Assembly (NCBI GenBank): GCA_021018995.1
Contig: CM037598.1
Location: 50,731,185 to 50,795,184, forward strand
DNA length: 64,000 bases
Direction of reading: 5' to 3'
DNA from: Chloranthus sessilifolius
Taxonomy: Eukaryota; Streptophyta; Magnoliopsida; Chloranthales; Chloranthaceae
Shown here: in pieces, positions 23,058 through 34,332 of the stretch
How the letters are laid out: every line of letters begins with the position of its first letter
Numbering within the stretch: position 1 is the stretch's first letter
Notes under the pieces: generated by a model
The model's input: only the letters and a program-made list of their open reading frames with translations
Databases searched by the model: none
What the model was told of the DNA's origin: nothing
Program-made: the position numbers and the translations under genes

Positions 23058-24753
23058 CAGTCCCAAACCTAATCTTTCTTAGTCCCTGAGCAAAGGAAAA
23101 ATTAAAACAATTACTCTAAGAATTGAAATGCCACTTTCGTAGGGAGCACGGATACATTTAGTATATGTACCAAGCCTTTTAAACCCCTAGGTGATTCCTA
23201 GTGGAGGAGTGAAGTTGCCTGAGGGTTTTTAGTAAAGATACCCATAAACTTCTTAATGAAATAGTTAACAAAGGTGCAACATTATCAAGTCAGTTGTCAA
23301 GAAACAGAGCATCAGTTCACCTTTGATTCAATAAAATGTGAAGAATTTTGACATGAAAAGAATAGACATTTAATCATCCAACCTCTACCTGAGTACACAA
23401 CATTTCCAATTTGCTCACAACAAGGGGGACAACACATGTATAGCAGCACTGAGCTCATCATTAATTCAAAAATCAGGTTATAGGCCATGCCTAATACATT
23501 AAACATCATACCTAATGCTCACCAGGGCATACTCTCACAAGGGACCTTGAGGGTTTCATTTTCTCTCAAGCTCAAGAGCAATTACAGCCCCCAAATGGGT
23601 CAGTAATCATGAACATAGGCAAACAACCTAATTTTTGGCATCATTGGCAAGTCCTCACCATAGATTGAACAACTCCTTGTCTCTACATGACAGCTCATTT
23701 AACTTTGGATCACAAGGTCTTTAGCTAGGTTGTAATGTGGCTAATGAAGTGGGTTATAAAGAATGGAAGGTTTAAAAGGGATTCAAAATTGAGAAATCAG
23801 TAAGTGAAGGAGGTGATTCATGACTTCACCTCTTTTTAGTTCAGTACCTTTTCATTTTCTTTAAAAATTTTTGGACTTAAAGTGGGTAGCTTCTCTTCAT
23901 TTTGATTTTTCCAATGAACTTTTCCTCTTAACTCCTCTCTCATTCCTCTTCATTATTATTTTTCTTTCTTTTCTTGCATTTTTCTTTCTGTTTTTGTTTT
24001 TATTTTTGTGTTTTTGATTTGCCACCTCTTTCCTCAGCTACTACACTGCTCAACTTTACGTATCTCTTCTCCATTCACCCAATGTTGAGCCTATCTTGTC
24101 CATCTTCAGCTCCTTCTCCTTTACCTTCTGAATTCTAAGAGTGAGGATAGGTTTGAGTCAGGTCCATAGGTTTAGGTGCAATTACTCAGGTGTATTTTGA
24201 AGAAAATTGGAAATTCAGGCTCAATAGGTGTGTGCACAAGGGTCGTTGATTAGGATTTGGTCTGTTTAAGCTCAAACTGTCCAAGAGAAGGCCTTGATCC
24301 TTTCCTAGGTTTCATGAGTGCAGTCAGTTGTTTCAACTTGGAGGTGCCTAACTTCTAGTGAGGGCATTGCCTCAGCCAGTCCTTAGAGCCAGAAGAATTG
24401 CCTCAGTCACTCCTTGAAGGAAGGAAAAAAAATAAATTTGTAGGCCCAACTCTCACTGGTTATGGACTTCCATTGAATTTTTAAGTATGTCCTTACCTTT
24501 TTCTCTCTTTAATGATTCACTCAGTACTGATACAAGTGAGTTTACTTGGTGTTCACATCATGGAAAAGTTAAAATTTAAAAGCTTGTAATGTCTAAAGGT
24601 CTGTAAAATTTTAAATTTCTCATTTTTTCTAATGATTTTTAGGTGAGCATGGTTCTGTTTCTGTCTTACTCACTTTACTCTGCTGTATTTGGGTTAACTA
24701 TTTCATTGGCAGAACCTGCCACACCCCCAAACCTATGAGGAGCAGTGTCCTCA
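23058..24753 (-). other. E1 3' region with PPT and internal PPT-like motif
   Basis: The terminal PPT is at 23058-23073 (minus strand AGGTTTGGGACTG, with the G run interrupted). Next to it are the conserved Athila tail (CTAGGTGATTCCTAGTGGAG and neighbours, 23195-23215). No convincing ORF lies in 23074-24700. At 24707-24752 a second PPT-like motif (minus AGGTTTGGGGG) is flanked by hairpins TGGCAGAACCTGCCA and GAGGAGCAGTGTCCTC. The same arrangement occurs in E2 and E3. Confidence 0.7.
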
Positions 24754-25265
24754 TTGATTCAAAGGACAATGGTTGTGCAGCAGCGAACAAACAAAAATGA
24801 ACTACCAAAAACTACAAGAGAGAAAAAGAAAACACATAATAAATAAATAAAAGAATCAAACAAACATAAAAACAAAAAGTGACTGATTGTCTGGAAAAGA
24901 TATTTTATTATAGATACAAAAGCAAACAGATTACAAAAAGATAGAAAATTATAATTCAAAGAACAATCTGAGCAAAACATCTTGTCGAACAAAATAGTTC
25001 TTCCTCTTGGCTCAGGGATATCCTCAACCTGCTATGGAAGAGGAAATGCAAGCCAGGAGGAGGGGGAAGACGACGATTAGGGAGATGGGTGTGGAGCAAG
25101 TGGTGAGGGGTCTGAAGAAGATGGGGGGACAGATGCAAGTGGTGTAATTATTTGCTTCTTCTTCTTTCTCTTCTCCTTTTTCGTCTCCTCTTTAGCCAGG
25201 ATTCTTTAGACCTCTTCATACTCATCCCAAAGAAATTGTAGTGGGTTCAGCTCCTTAGGCGATAG
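24754..25265 (-). pseudogene. E1 accessory ORF remnant, C-terminal side
   Basis: On the minus strand, after the solo LTR the frame continues (LSPKELNPLQFLWDEYEEV) to TAA 25206-25208. Beyond this the sequence encodes a Lys-rich patch (KEETKKEKRKKKK) and a Ser/Pro-rich patch before fading. These features resemble E2's Lys- and Pro/Ser-rich accessory ORF, but the conserved LFYQN-type domain is absent, so most of the gene seems deleted. Assignment rests on position and composition only. Confidence 0.45.
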
Positions 25266-25569
25266 GGGGTTGTTAAGTGGTGAAAAATGCCACTTTTCAC
25301 CCTTTAACCTGACCATTGACAGACCTGTGAGCACACTAATAAGCCTCTGTTGAGTGCCGTTTGTAGATAGCAGTGAAAGCTGGTAATAAGGCAAAAAACT
25401 GCTTAAGAATGCTAACAAAGAAGCCATCTCTCAGCACTATGCAGACCCAGTAACAGCACACCAGAGAGCAGCACATCACTGAACCCTTGGAATGCGTGGC
25501 TATAGCAGAACAAAGGAAAGGAAGTGAAGACAGGTCTTAAAACAACCTATCAAAAGGGCATCTGGAAGA

Positions 25570-26060
25570 CTTCGATAGGAGCTGAAGGATAAAAGAGAAG
25601 AATTCGTGCAGTTGGAGAAGGGCTCGATAGGATCTGAAGTAGAAAGAGGAAGAGATGTGCTGAAGTGAGGGATTCGACAGGATCCCTGAACCTATCGAGC
25701 AAATGAATGAAAGAGAAAGCTCATCCTATCGAAAGCTTGCCTAAGGAAAAAAAGAGAACCTGTCGAAGGCTTCCTGAACCTATCAAAATGAAGAGGCTAG
25801 GATTGAACCTATCGAAGGATGCTTAAGCCTTTCGATAGGAATGTAAGCCAACCTATCGGGATGACGACATGCAGAGTTGAACCTATCGAAAAGGACCTCT
25901 AGACTATCGAACTACCCAGCCAACCTATCGAATACTCCAGATGATAGGCCGAGGACCCTGAGGCTTCAACTCATCCTATCGATACCTATCGAAGAGACCA
26001 GGGAACCTATCGAAAGGGACTACAAGCTTACTTTTAACCTGTCGGAAGCTTCTCCATCCT
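25570..26060 (+). repeat. CCTATCGA / TCGATAGG array in solo LTR U3
   Basis: About twenty copies of AACCTATCGAA or its inverse TTCGATAGG, such as 25577, 25628, 25730, 25808, 25830, 25853, 25881, 25923, 25974, 25986 and 26008. Both orientations occur, giving an inferred palindrome CCTATCGATAGG. Lies directly upstream of the TATA box. Confidence 0.88.
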
Positions 26061-26275
26061 GTCAAAATCGTGTGTTGAACTTCTCAGAAACTATGCTATG
26101 CACACGCTGAGACTTGGTAACCTGCTGCATGCAAATTGAGGCACTTTGGTGACCGATGCGAGGTTCTAGATGATGCCCTAGGAAACCCTAACTGACTCAC
26201 ATGCTTTAACAGAACTCTAACAAACTCTGACAACCTTCTAGAAGTGATTTTTGGCAGGAAAAATAGAGGAGAAAG

Positions 26276-26287
26276 CTATATATAGAG
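26276..26287 (+). promoter_or_regulatory. TATA box of solo LTR
   Basis: CTATATATAGAG, about 215 bp downstream of the palindrome array. Confidence 0.75.
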
Positions 26288-27407
26288 ATCCCCAATTGCC
26301 ATTGGGGAGGATCAAAATTCTGAACAATTTCCTGGAGATCAGAGCTTCTAGCGAGATTCTATTCTTCTTCCTCCCAACCATGGTTGGCTAATTCCCTAGG
26401 AGCAGCAGGAGTGAGTTAGATATGTGATTGGGTAAGGTTAAGAGTGTTGCTAGGGCTAATTACTACACTGGCTACAGATCTGAGAGCATTTCATTGTAGA
26501 GTGAGTTTGATTGAAATGTAAATGTTATTTTCAATGTTTTAATTAGATCTAAAGCTCTTTTGACTCCTTTTGGTGCTCGATCAGATTTATGTGGAGGAGT
26601 TGCTTGATCAGCTCACCCACTTAACTGGTAGACCTCTTGGATATCATTCGAATTCCCTGGATCTGATAGCCCTGTAATTTCTTGCATATGTGACCTAGAA
26701 ATTGCAGCATCTGTAGTGGTTTTAAATGTTCTAATTGAGGCTCTGGCTTTGTAGGAGATCTCTAGGATGGTCTGTGACCATTAAAGTGGACAGATCACAA
26801 CCTTAAGGTAAATCTAAGCTCTGGCCTTAATTAGATTCATCTGTTGCAATCCATGGAGTCGATAAAGTCTATAGGATGGTCTGTGACCATTAAAGTGGAC
26901 AGATCATAGCCTTAAGACTAGGTGGATCCTGTGATTTGGAGTGGAATTTATTCCCTACAGCTATGCTTGTAGCCAACTGAGGGACTTGTGTGCCTTTAAA
27001 CCACTGTAATATGCTTAGCTCAACCTGATTGTAGTGAAAACAACCTCCAAGCTGTTCTTCTCCATTTTGTGAGTTTTTAAACCCTCCATCTGCAAGATCT
27101 GAGGCTCCAGATTCGATCTAAGACAATCTGCATTTTAATTGTAGTTTAGATTAAGTGAAAATCCAATCTAATCTCTCCCCTATCTTTTAGCTAGGCCAAC
27201 ATTAGTTAGGGTGATAGATCTCTTACAGATCTGGAGATTTACCTAATTCCAAACCACCTCTCTGTGGACTTCTCCTTACTTTTAAAACTTACTACAAAGG
27301 ACCCTGTACCATGCAGGCCTAGGATCTCCTAGCTGTGTTGAACCCATCTCTGTTTTCTCTTGGTGTTTACACCATAAAGCAGCACACTGGAATTCCCCAT
27401 CAGGGGT

Positions 27408-27462
27408 CCAACCACATTGAATAGCATTTGTTTGGGAACTCGGTGGGTTTGTCTTCCGCCAT
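27408..27462 (-). pseudogene. E1 accessory ORF remnant, start
   Basis: The ATG at 27462-27460 (minus) opens MAEDKPTEFPNK and runs in frame up to the solo LTR; the frame resumes on the far side of the insertion at 25265. The start lies just after the internal CGCGAG array, as in E2. It is a very short remnant. Confidence 0.4.
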
Positions 27463-27709
27463 GGTTGTGAGTAAGGAGGGGCTACTAAGGTTAGAGGAGA
27501 ATGGATGAGACGAAGATGAATTGTCCCTATGTTAAAGTACTTTGCCGGTGGGATATTAATGGGCATTTTAAATTTCGTCTCTTTCCGAGCGTGGCAATAA
27601 ATTGTGATTGTTCTGGGAATGATAAATCGCACAACCTATTATGGGGAAATAGAGCTCACAATAAATGGTGGTTTAATTTTTGGCCTTGGGAAATAAAGCA
27701 ATCCCACGT

Positions 27710-28090
27710 TTCGCGCATTTTTCTTAAGTGCTTGCTGAGTAGAATACTCGCGCAGTACAGATGTACCTCCATGAGAAGGATAATCACGCAGAAGCATGTA
27801 GCTCCGCAAGTACAAAATCAAGATTATATGTGACTCACGGAGTTACCTCACGGAATAGACATTGGGATTGAGCACGCGAAGTTGTTTTACATTTCTCGCG
27901 CAGCTTAACTAGTGATCTCCACGAAGAACATCCATTGGGAGTTTCAGAGGTCTCACGCAATAGAATGTTTTGAAATCTACAATTCGTGCCTTTATGACTC
28001 TGTGAGAAAGGGGTAAAATGGTCCGCGACTGTGTAATTAGGCCATTTAACCCTGCGAGAGACCAACACTCAACCTCTTTGCACCATTTGT
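27710..28090 (-). promoter_or_regulatory. Internal CGCGAG array in E1, before its aORF
   Basis: Copies such as TTTCGCGCA (27710), ACTCGCGCAG (27748), CTCACGGAG (27833), CACGCGAAG (27873), TCTCGCGCAG (27894) and CTGCGAGAG (28051). Same motif as the E1 LTRs, located between integrase and aORF. Promoter role inferred. Confidence 0.68.
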
Positions 28091-28435
28091 GCTCAAGCCT
28101 ATGCTTGCACAATGTCATGCATCCATTGAATGGCCGTCACCATCTACCTTTCACATATATCCCTTTTTCAATTGATAATAGTCTCCCTAATACCAGCACA
28201 TGCATTGCAAAAATTTCAAATGATAAAACACCTTGATGAAAACAGATTCTAAATAGTTGTTTTACTAGTACTTTGCTCACACAGCAGTAAAAAGTATTCA
28301 TCTCCCATGTTATTGACAGAAGTGAAGCAGTACTCAAAATAAAATCTATAAAGCAATTGAAAATAAACAAGAACACAAAATAGAATAGAACAAATACACA
28401 AAACAGATATGGCACACATAATACAAAGCTATGGA
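28091..28435 (-). other. Spacer between E1 integrase and internal array
   Basis: A/T-rich noncoding sequence; no gene seen. The corresponding spacer in E2 (43521-43966) is similar in composition. Confidence 0.4.
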
Positions 28436-29870
28436 TCATTGAACAGTGGGAGGTTCATGTAAGTGAATGGTCTTAGGAAGCTCCAATGGTTGTTCTACAC
28501 AAATCTTGAGCCTCTGACCATTTACTCTCATGCTCTGCCCTGACTTTGGATCCAAGATCTCCATAGCACCAGATGAGGAGGCTTTGATGACTGTGTAAGG
28601 TCCATCCCATCTGGATTTCAACTTCCCTGGAAAGAATTTAAGTCTGGAGTTAAAAAGCCAAACCTTAGTGCCAGCAATGAAGTCCTTCCTTAACACCTTC
28701 TTGTCAAAGAATGCCTTTGACCTCTCCTTATTCCTTTTGGCATTTGCATAGGCTTCTAGCCTTATTTCATCAAGTTCTGCCATTTGCAACTTCCTGTGAG
28801 AACCAGCAGCAGTTAGATCTAAATTCATTGCTTTGATAGCCTAGTAGGCTCTATGTTCTAACTCTACAGGTAGGTGGCAGGCCTTGCCATACATCAGCCT
28901 TAATGGGGACATACCAATGGGGGTCTTATAGGCAGTCCTATAAGCCCACAAAGCATTATTCAGCTTTGGTGCCCAATCCTTCCTATCAGTCCTCACAGTC
29001 TTCTCCAGAATATGCTTAATCTCCCTATTGGAAATTTCAACTTGCCCACTGGTCTGCGAGTGGTAGGGAGTTGCAATTCTGTGTGTAATAGAATACCTTT
29101 TGAGCAGGTTCTCAAAAGGTTTGTTACAGAAGTGGCTCCCCCCTTCACTGATAATAGCTCTGGAGATGCCAAATCGTGAGAAGATATTGTCCTTCAAGAA
29201 TTTAAGGACAACTGTGTGGTCATTGGTCCTTGTGGCAATGGCTTTCACCCATTTGGACACATAGTCCACTGCCACGAGTATGAAGTTAAATCCCATGGAG
29301 GAAGGAAAGGGGCCCATAAAATCGATGCCCCAGATGATAAAAAGTTCTACAACTAGGATGGGCTGTAATGGCATGGAGTCTCTCTTAGAAATGCCTCCTA
29401 TTCTTTGACATCTCTAACAAGCCTTGCAATGCAAGTTTGCATCTCTGAACAAAGAAGGCCAATATAAACCACATTGGAACACTTTGCAGTCTTCCTGCCA
29501 CTGAAATTACCTCAACAGGCATGCTCATGGCACATTGAAAGAATGTTGTGGAAGTCATTTTCAAGCACACATCCCCTAATGACCTGGTCTGCATAATGCT
29601 TGTAAAGGAATGGGTCCTCCCACAGAAAATGCCTAGCTTGAGAGAATAACAAGTCTTTGTCCACTTTAGACCAGTATGGAGGGATCCTACCAGCAGCAAG
29701 AAAATTAACAATATGTGCAAACCAAGGCATATTTTACTGCACAGTAAAAAGTTGCTCATCGAGGAATAACTAATTAACAAGTGTTGCTACACATTCTTCT
29801 AAGATAATCCTAGAGAGGTGGTCAGCCACCACATTCTCAACTCTCTTCTTGTCTTTGATCTCAAGATTAA
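28436..29870 (-). pseudogene. pol: E1 integrase
   Basis: The N-terminal zinc region (SMCHEHAC, about 29520) precedes a frameshift between about 29400 and 29510. The core then runs from 29374: [10 protein letters not shown] (first Asp), [11 protein letters not shown] (second Asp replaced by Glu at about 29154-29156) and [11 protein letters not shown] (Glu). The C-terminal part contains WLFNSRLKFFPGKLKSRW and WDGPYTVIKAS, ending TGA-side at 28436. No chromodomain, as expected for Athila. One stop separates the two long open stretches near 28830. Nearly intact but probably inactive because of the D-to-E change. Confidence 0.9.
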
Positions 29871-31290
29871 ACTACTGTAAGAGTAGAATCCATCTGATCA
29901 ACCTAGGCTTTGCATCCGTCTTAGCTAATAGGTACTTTAGGGCTGAGTGATCTGTAAAAACTATAATCTTAGACCCCAACAAGTAGGGTCTAAATTTGTC
30001 CCCAACAAACACTACTGCAAGTAGCTCCTTCTCGGTTGTAGTGTAGTTCAGCAAAGTTTCAGCTAGTGTTCTGCTAGCATAATAGATCAATATAGGAAGC
30101 TTATCTTTCCTCTGTCCTAAGATAGCACCGATGTCCAAGTCTGATGTATCACACATCAGCTCAAAGGGAAGTGAGTAATCTGGGGCCTAGATTATAGGGG
30201 CAGTGGTGAGACACTTCTTCAAAGCCTCAAAGGCCTCAAGGCATTCAGCAAAAAATATGAATGGCACATCCTGGCAAAGCAGGTGGCACAATAGTTTGGC
30301 AAACTTGCTGAAGTCCTTGATGAACCTCCTGTAAAATCCACCATGTCCAAGAAATGATCTAATTTGCTTGACAGTTCTGGGTGGGGGCAGATGTGAAATC
30401 AAGTCTACTTTAGCCATGTCCACCTCAATTCCTTTGTGGGAAACCACATGGCCTAGTACAATACCTTGGGTCACTATGAAATGACTCTTTTCCCAGCTTA
30501 GGACCAAGTGGGTCTTCTCACATCTTTGCAAAAAAATTTTAGGGTGGACAAGACACTGGCTAAAGCTGTCCCTAAATACCGAGAAGTCATCCATGAAGAT
30601 TTTCAGGAATTTGTCAATCATATCAGAAAAAATTGAATACATGCACCTCTGAAAAGTGGCTGGGACATTGCATAATCCGAAAGGCATCCTTCTGTAAGCA
30701 ATGGTGAAAAAGGGATAGGTGAAAGTAGTCTTCTCCTAATCTTGAGGATCCACAGGGATTTGGTTATACCCTGAATATCCATCAAGAAAACAGTAATATG
30801 CCTTCCCAGCCAACTTAACTAGAATTTGGTCAATAAAAGGGAGGGGGAAGTGGTCTTTTCTAGTTTTGGAGTTGAGCTTTCTATAATCAATGCACACTCT
30901 CCAGCCAGTGGTCTCTCTGGCTAGCATAAACTCCCCAGAATTAGAGGTAACAACTTTGATGCCTGACTTTTTAGGTACCACCTGGATAGGTAATACCCAT
31001 TCAGAATCTGAAATGGGGTAAATCACCCCTACATCCAATAGTTTTACTATTTCCTTAAGCACCACATCTTGCATATAAGGATTTAATTTCCTCTGCATCT
31101 CCCTTGAGGGTTTTGTACCCTCATCCAGGTGAATCTTGTGTATGCAAACTGAGGCATCAATGCCTTCAAGGTCAGCTATTGTGCACCCAATTACTTTCTT
31201 GTGCTTCAAAAGGACATTCAACAATTCCTCCTCCTGCTCACTAGTGAGAGAGGAGGAGATAATCACGGAAATTTTACTATCTTGCCCCAA
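29871..31290 (-). pseudogene. pol: E1 reverse transcriptase and RNase H
   Basis: RT blocks: WVLPIQVVPKKSG, WRVCIDYRKLNSKTRKDH, FLDGYSGYNQI, RMPFGLCNVPATFQRCM and the catalytic FMDD (in LKIFMDDFSVF, about 30590), both Asp kept. RNase [28 protein letters not shown] and [13 protein letters not shown]. Only a few stops (near 30736 and 30180) break a single frame shared with gag and protease. It is the best-kept polymerase in the window with a complete RNase H. Confidence 0.92.
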
Positions 31291-31671
31291 GAAGGCATAT
31301 TTTAATGTGGCTTAGAGCTGCTTTAGCTCCAGCTCAGGGGAACATTCAATGGAAGGCAACAAAGGTGCCTTAGTTGCTGGAGGAAGGGGCAGCAATATGT
31401 GCTACACTAGGTCCACAGAAGACTCAGTGTTGGTGTTGTCTTCTGTCATGAGAATTGGGGCCTCCTTATCAAACAGACTTCAAACACTTTCCATGTTTTC
31501 AATCAGATTATCCCAATCTAGCAGATTGAATAATTCTTCTTCTACCAAACCATCTAGAACATCTACTATACAGCAGTCCTCAATGTCAATATGAGGCACT
31601 GTAGCAGCATGGTACACATTTAAATGGGCCTTCATGTTCCCAAAAGTAACCTCCATTACCCCTGACCAGCA
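31291..31671 (-). other. E1 protease-RT linker
   Basis: In-frame, stop-bearing linker between protease and RT. It corresponds to E2's stretch ending in EDCCAIDVLDGLVKEELSNL; no catalytic motif. Confidence 0.6.
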
Positions 31672-32655
31672 TTATACGCAAGCATTTGCAGTAGCCAAGA
31701 ATGGTCTGCCAAGGATAACAGGAATTATAGTTTTGCTTTTGCAAGGGTCCATGACCAAAACAAGAAAATCAGCTAGATAATAAAATTTGTCCACCCCTAC
31801 CAAGACATCCTCTACCACACCCACAGGTCTCCTCTCAGACCTGTTAGCCAGTTGGAGCACAACCAATGTAGGTTTAAGCTCCCCCAAACCTAGCTCCTCA
31901 TACACTGAATAAGGGAGTAAGTTGACATTGACCCCTAAATCCAGGAGGGCTTTTCCAATGTTGTGGTTTCCGATTATACAGTGAATAGTAGGTACCCATG
32001 GGTCTTGTAATTTTTCAAGTGTGGCGATGGACAAAACTGACTCAACATGCTCAACAGCAAAAACTCTTTTAGACAATTGCACCCTAGCTTTCCTCTTTTG
32101 TGTGTAGAGGTCCTTTAAAAATTTGGCATAAGCAGGGACTTGCTTTATGGCATCAAGCAGGGGCAAGTTGATCCTGACCTGCTTGAAGGTCTTCAGCATT
32201 TCCTCAATCTGAACATTCCCTTTATCAAGAGGGGATGGGTCAGCTAGAGCTTTAGGAAATGACAGTTGTGGCACTGCTGGTGCCACTGCTGCATGCCTAC
32301 TATCATCATGGTCATATTTTTTTCTTTTTCTTTTATCTTCATTTATGTCTTTATGTTGGGGCTCAACATCAGCCCCATTATTTTTCCCTAGCTGATCCAC
32401 AGCAGGGGACACAAGCCTCGGCTCCTTGATACTAACAATCCTTTCATTTTCAGTTTTATTTTCTGTGACCTCCTCTTGTTCCTTGCCCACTAAATTCTCA
32501 ACCACCCTGCCACTCCTAAGGGTAGTTATGGCATCAGCAACTTCATCGGTAAAGGGTGTCTCTCCAAGCAAGAGTTGCCCTTTTGAATTGGCTAGGGGCT
32601 GATTAGGCAATTTCTCTTCCTCCCTCATGTTCAGAGCATTACAAATCTGTCCCAT
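31672..32655 (-). CDS. pol: E1 gag C-terminus and aspartic protease (open block)
   Basis: An open 327-residue block of the polyprotein. The N-terminal part is Lys/Glu-rich linker. The protease domain holds ALLDLGVNVNLLPYSVYEEL (about residues 230-250), the Athila form of the D-T/S-G motif, then GVVEDVLVGVDKFYYLADF and VILGRPFLATANACV. It is in the same frame as gag (34005) and RT (31290). Part of one gag-pol polyprotein rather than a separate gene; the start is simply where the open block begins after a stop. Confidence 0.85.
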   Translation of the reverse strand: MGQICNALNMREEEKLPNQPLANSKGQLLLGETPFTDEVADAITTLRSGRVVENLVGKEQEEVTENKTENERIVSIKEPRLVSPAVDQLGKNNGADVEPQHKDINEDKRKRKKYDHDDSRHAAVAPAVPQLSFPKALADPSPLDKGNVQIEEMLKTFKQVRINLPLLDAIKQVPAYAKFLKDLYTQKRKARVQLSKRVFAVEHVESVLSIATLEKLQDPWVPTIHCIIGNHNIGKALLDLGVNVNLLPYSVYEELGLGELKPTLVVLQLANRSERRPVGVVEDVLVGVDKFYYLADFLVLVMDPCKSKTIIPVILGRPFLATANACV

Positions 32656-34005
32656 CTGGTCCTCAATCTTCTTGATGCTCTATGCATGAAAATTGACAGT
32701 TTGTACCAAGTTCCCCAAATTCTGCAGTAAAGCCAACATCTGCTCTTCAAATGAAGAGGATCTGGGCTATTGAGGGGGCAGGACCAATTGGTTAGACTGT
32801 GGGGCAGGTAACAGGAAGTTTTGCCTTGGTGGGTAACTTTGATTAACCTGGTGCAGGGGTCTGTAGGGAGCTACCATCTGCTGCTGCTGGGGTTGAGGAT
32901 ATGAGTCTTCTCGCCACCTCAGATTTTGGTGGTTCCTCCAAGAATACCCAGCAGGCTGCCCAAAGGTTTGAGCAGCATTGGCATGCTCCACAACAAAATC
33001 CAAAAATTAGTTGGCAGATGGACAATCATGAATAGAATGTGTGGGGGATTGGCATATCAAACATGCCTCCTCCACCTGTGTAACCATCCGAGGTTGCATC
33101 ACATTCATCAATTTGTCAAACTTCAAGCTCAGGTTGTTCACCTTCCTCTCTAGATCACCCTGCACCTTTACTTCATATATTCCACCTCTAGGGGTGGCCT
33201 CTTTCACCATTTTAATTAGAATATGACTGTCATTGTATGACAGAGAATCCTACAGCATAGAATTTTCCCCTATTATGTCAAACAACTCCCAAGCTTCCTC
33301 AGCTATCTTGTGGAGGTAGCTACCACCACAGGAAGCATCCACCATATCCCTGCTCTTGGCATTAATTCCTTGATAAAACACTTGAACAAGCTGTCACATT
33401 GGGATTTGGTGGTGGGGGCATTGTTTTAACATCTCCTGGAATCTTTCCCAAGCTTCAGAAAAATTCTTAGTTGAGGACTAAGTGAATGACAGAATATTTG
33501 TCCTCATCTGGCTTGTTTTGTTCATAGGAAAAAACTTTGCCAGGAATTTGGTTTGAAGGTCACTCCATGACTGTATGCTATTGACTAGGAGCTTTGATAG
33601 CCATGTACTGGCTTTGTCCTTTAATAAAAAAGGAAAAAGCCTTAGTTTAGTGGCCTCAGGCCCCAAGCCAGCAATGTTGAAGGTAGTGCAAAGTGCTAAA
33701 AACTGGTCGCTATGCTTATAGGGATCTTCTTTACTCAGCCCATGAAATGAAGGCAGCATACTGATAGTGGAGGATTTAATTTCATAGTTCCCGTCAACAG
33801 AGGGAAACTTAATGCAAAAGGGAGAGGTGTACTCTCCAGGAGCATTGTATTCTTTTAATTCCCTCTGCTTCTCAGCCATGGTAACTGGTTCAGTCTCAAT
33901 AGCAAGTCTTTGCGTGGTGTGTCTAGGTCTAAGGATCCTTTCTACCTCCGGATTTGGGGGCTCCAAGTCAGGGTTTAAGGACCTACCGAGCATACACTCA
34001 CCCAC
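32656..34005 (-). pseudogene. gag: E1 gag
   Basis: The ATG at 34005 gives MGECMLGRSLNPDLEPPN, about 300 bp after the PBS. The capsid-like core contains SMLPSFHGLSKEDPYKHSD, FPFLLKDKASTWL and FLAKFFPMNKTSQMR, and ends at a stop (33478). The same frame continues with ASCGGSYLH, and a textbook CCHC knuckle C-x2-C-x4-H-x4-C (CLICQSPTHSIHDC, about 33063-33022), then Gln/Pro-rich sequence. Stops at a handful of points interrupt it. Clearly Athila gag. Confidence 0.9.
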
Positions 34006-34308
34006 AGTAAGTACAGAAAATACTTACAAGCACACACAAAGAATCTCAAGTAAATATTACAACTACACAATTTACACTAAACAAATAGCAAGGACTTTAA
34101 CATAAATGGACTGAGATTTAGGGGGAAGGAAGTGCAAACAGAGCTAGCTACACTCCGACTGCAACTTTAGCTTTTCCCTTCTTCTGCTATCCATTTCTAT
34201 AAAATTCCACAAAGAATCAGTAGTACTTTAATTCTAGATTAAACACAACTACAAAGAATTTGTTAGTCTAAGTTATAGTATAACTCAGGTCTACTAAAAA
34301 GATCAAGC
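34006..34308 (-). other. E1 5' leader
   Basis: Noncoding leader between PBS and gag start; nothing further recognised. Confidence 0.6.
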
Positions 34309-34327
34309 TCCCCGATAGCGGCACCAA
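34309..34327 (-). other. Primer binding site, E1 (tRNA-Asp type)
   Basis: Minus strand TTGGTGCCGCTATCGGGGA, close to the Athila/Tat PBS TTGGCGCCGTTGCCGGGGA. Confidence 0.88.
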
Positions 34328-34332
34328 AAAGT

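Larger units (their letters stand above)
25271..27402 (+). mobile_element. Solo LTR (Athila-type) with perfect 5-bp target duplication
   Basis: 2132 bp from TGTTAAGTGGTG to CCCCATCA, flanked on both sides by GGGGT (25266-25270 and 27403-27407). The start resembles E3's LTR (CCACTTTTCACCCTTTAACC) and the end matches CAGCACACT--AATCCCC. It contains a CCTATCGA array (25570-26060), a TATA box (26276-26287) and two stem-loops (26769-26796, 26878-26905). It formed by recombination between the LTRs of an element that had inserted into E1's aORF. Confidence 0.93.

Noticed and set aside
27501..27833. Plus-strand 110-residue ORF
   Set aside because: No recognisable domain; it overlaps the E1 aORF leader and array on the other strand.
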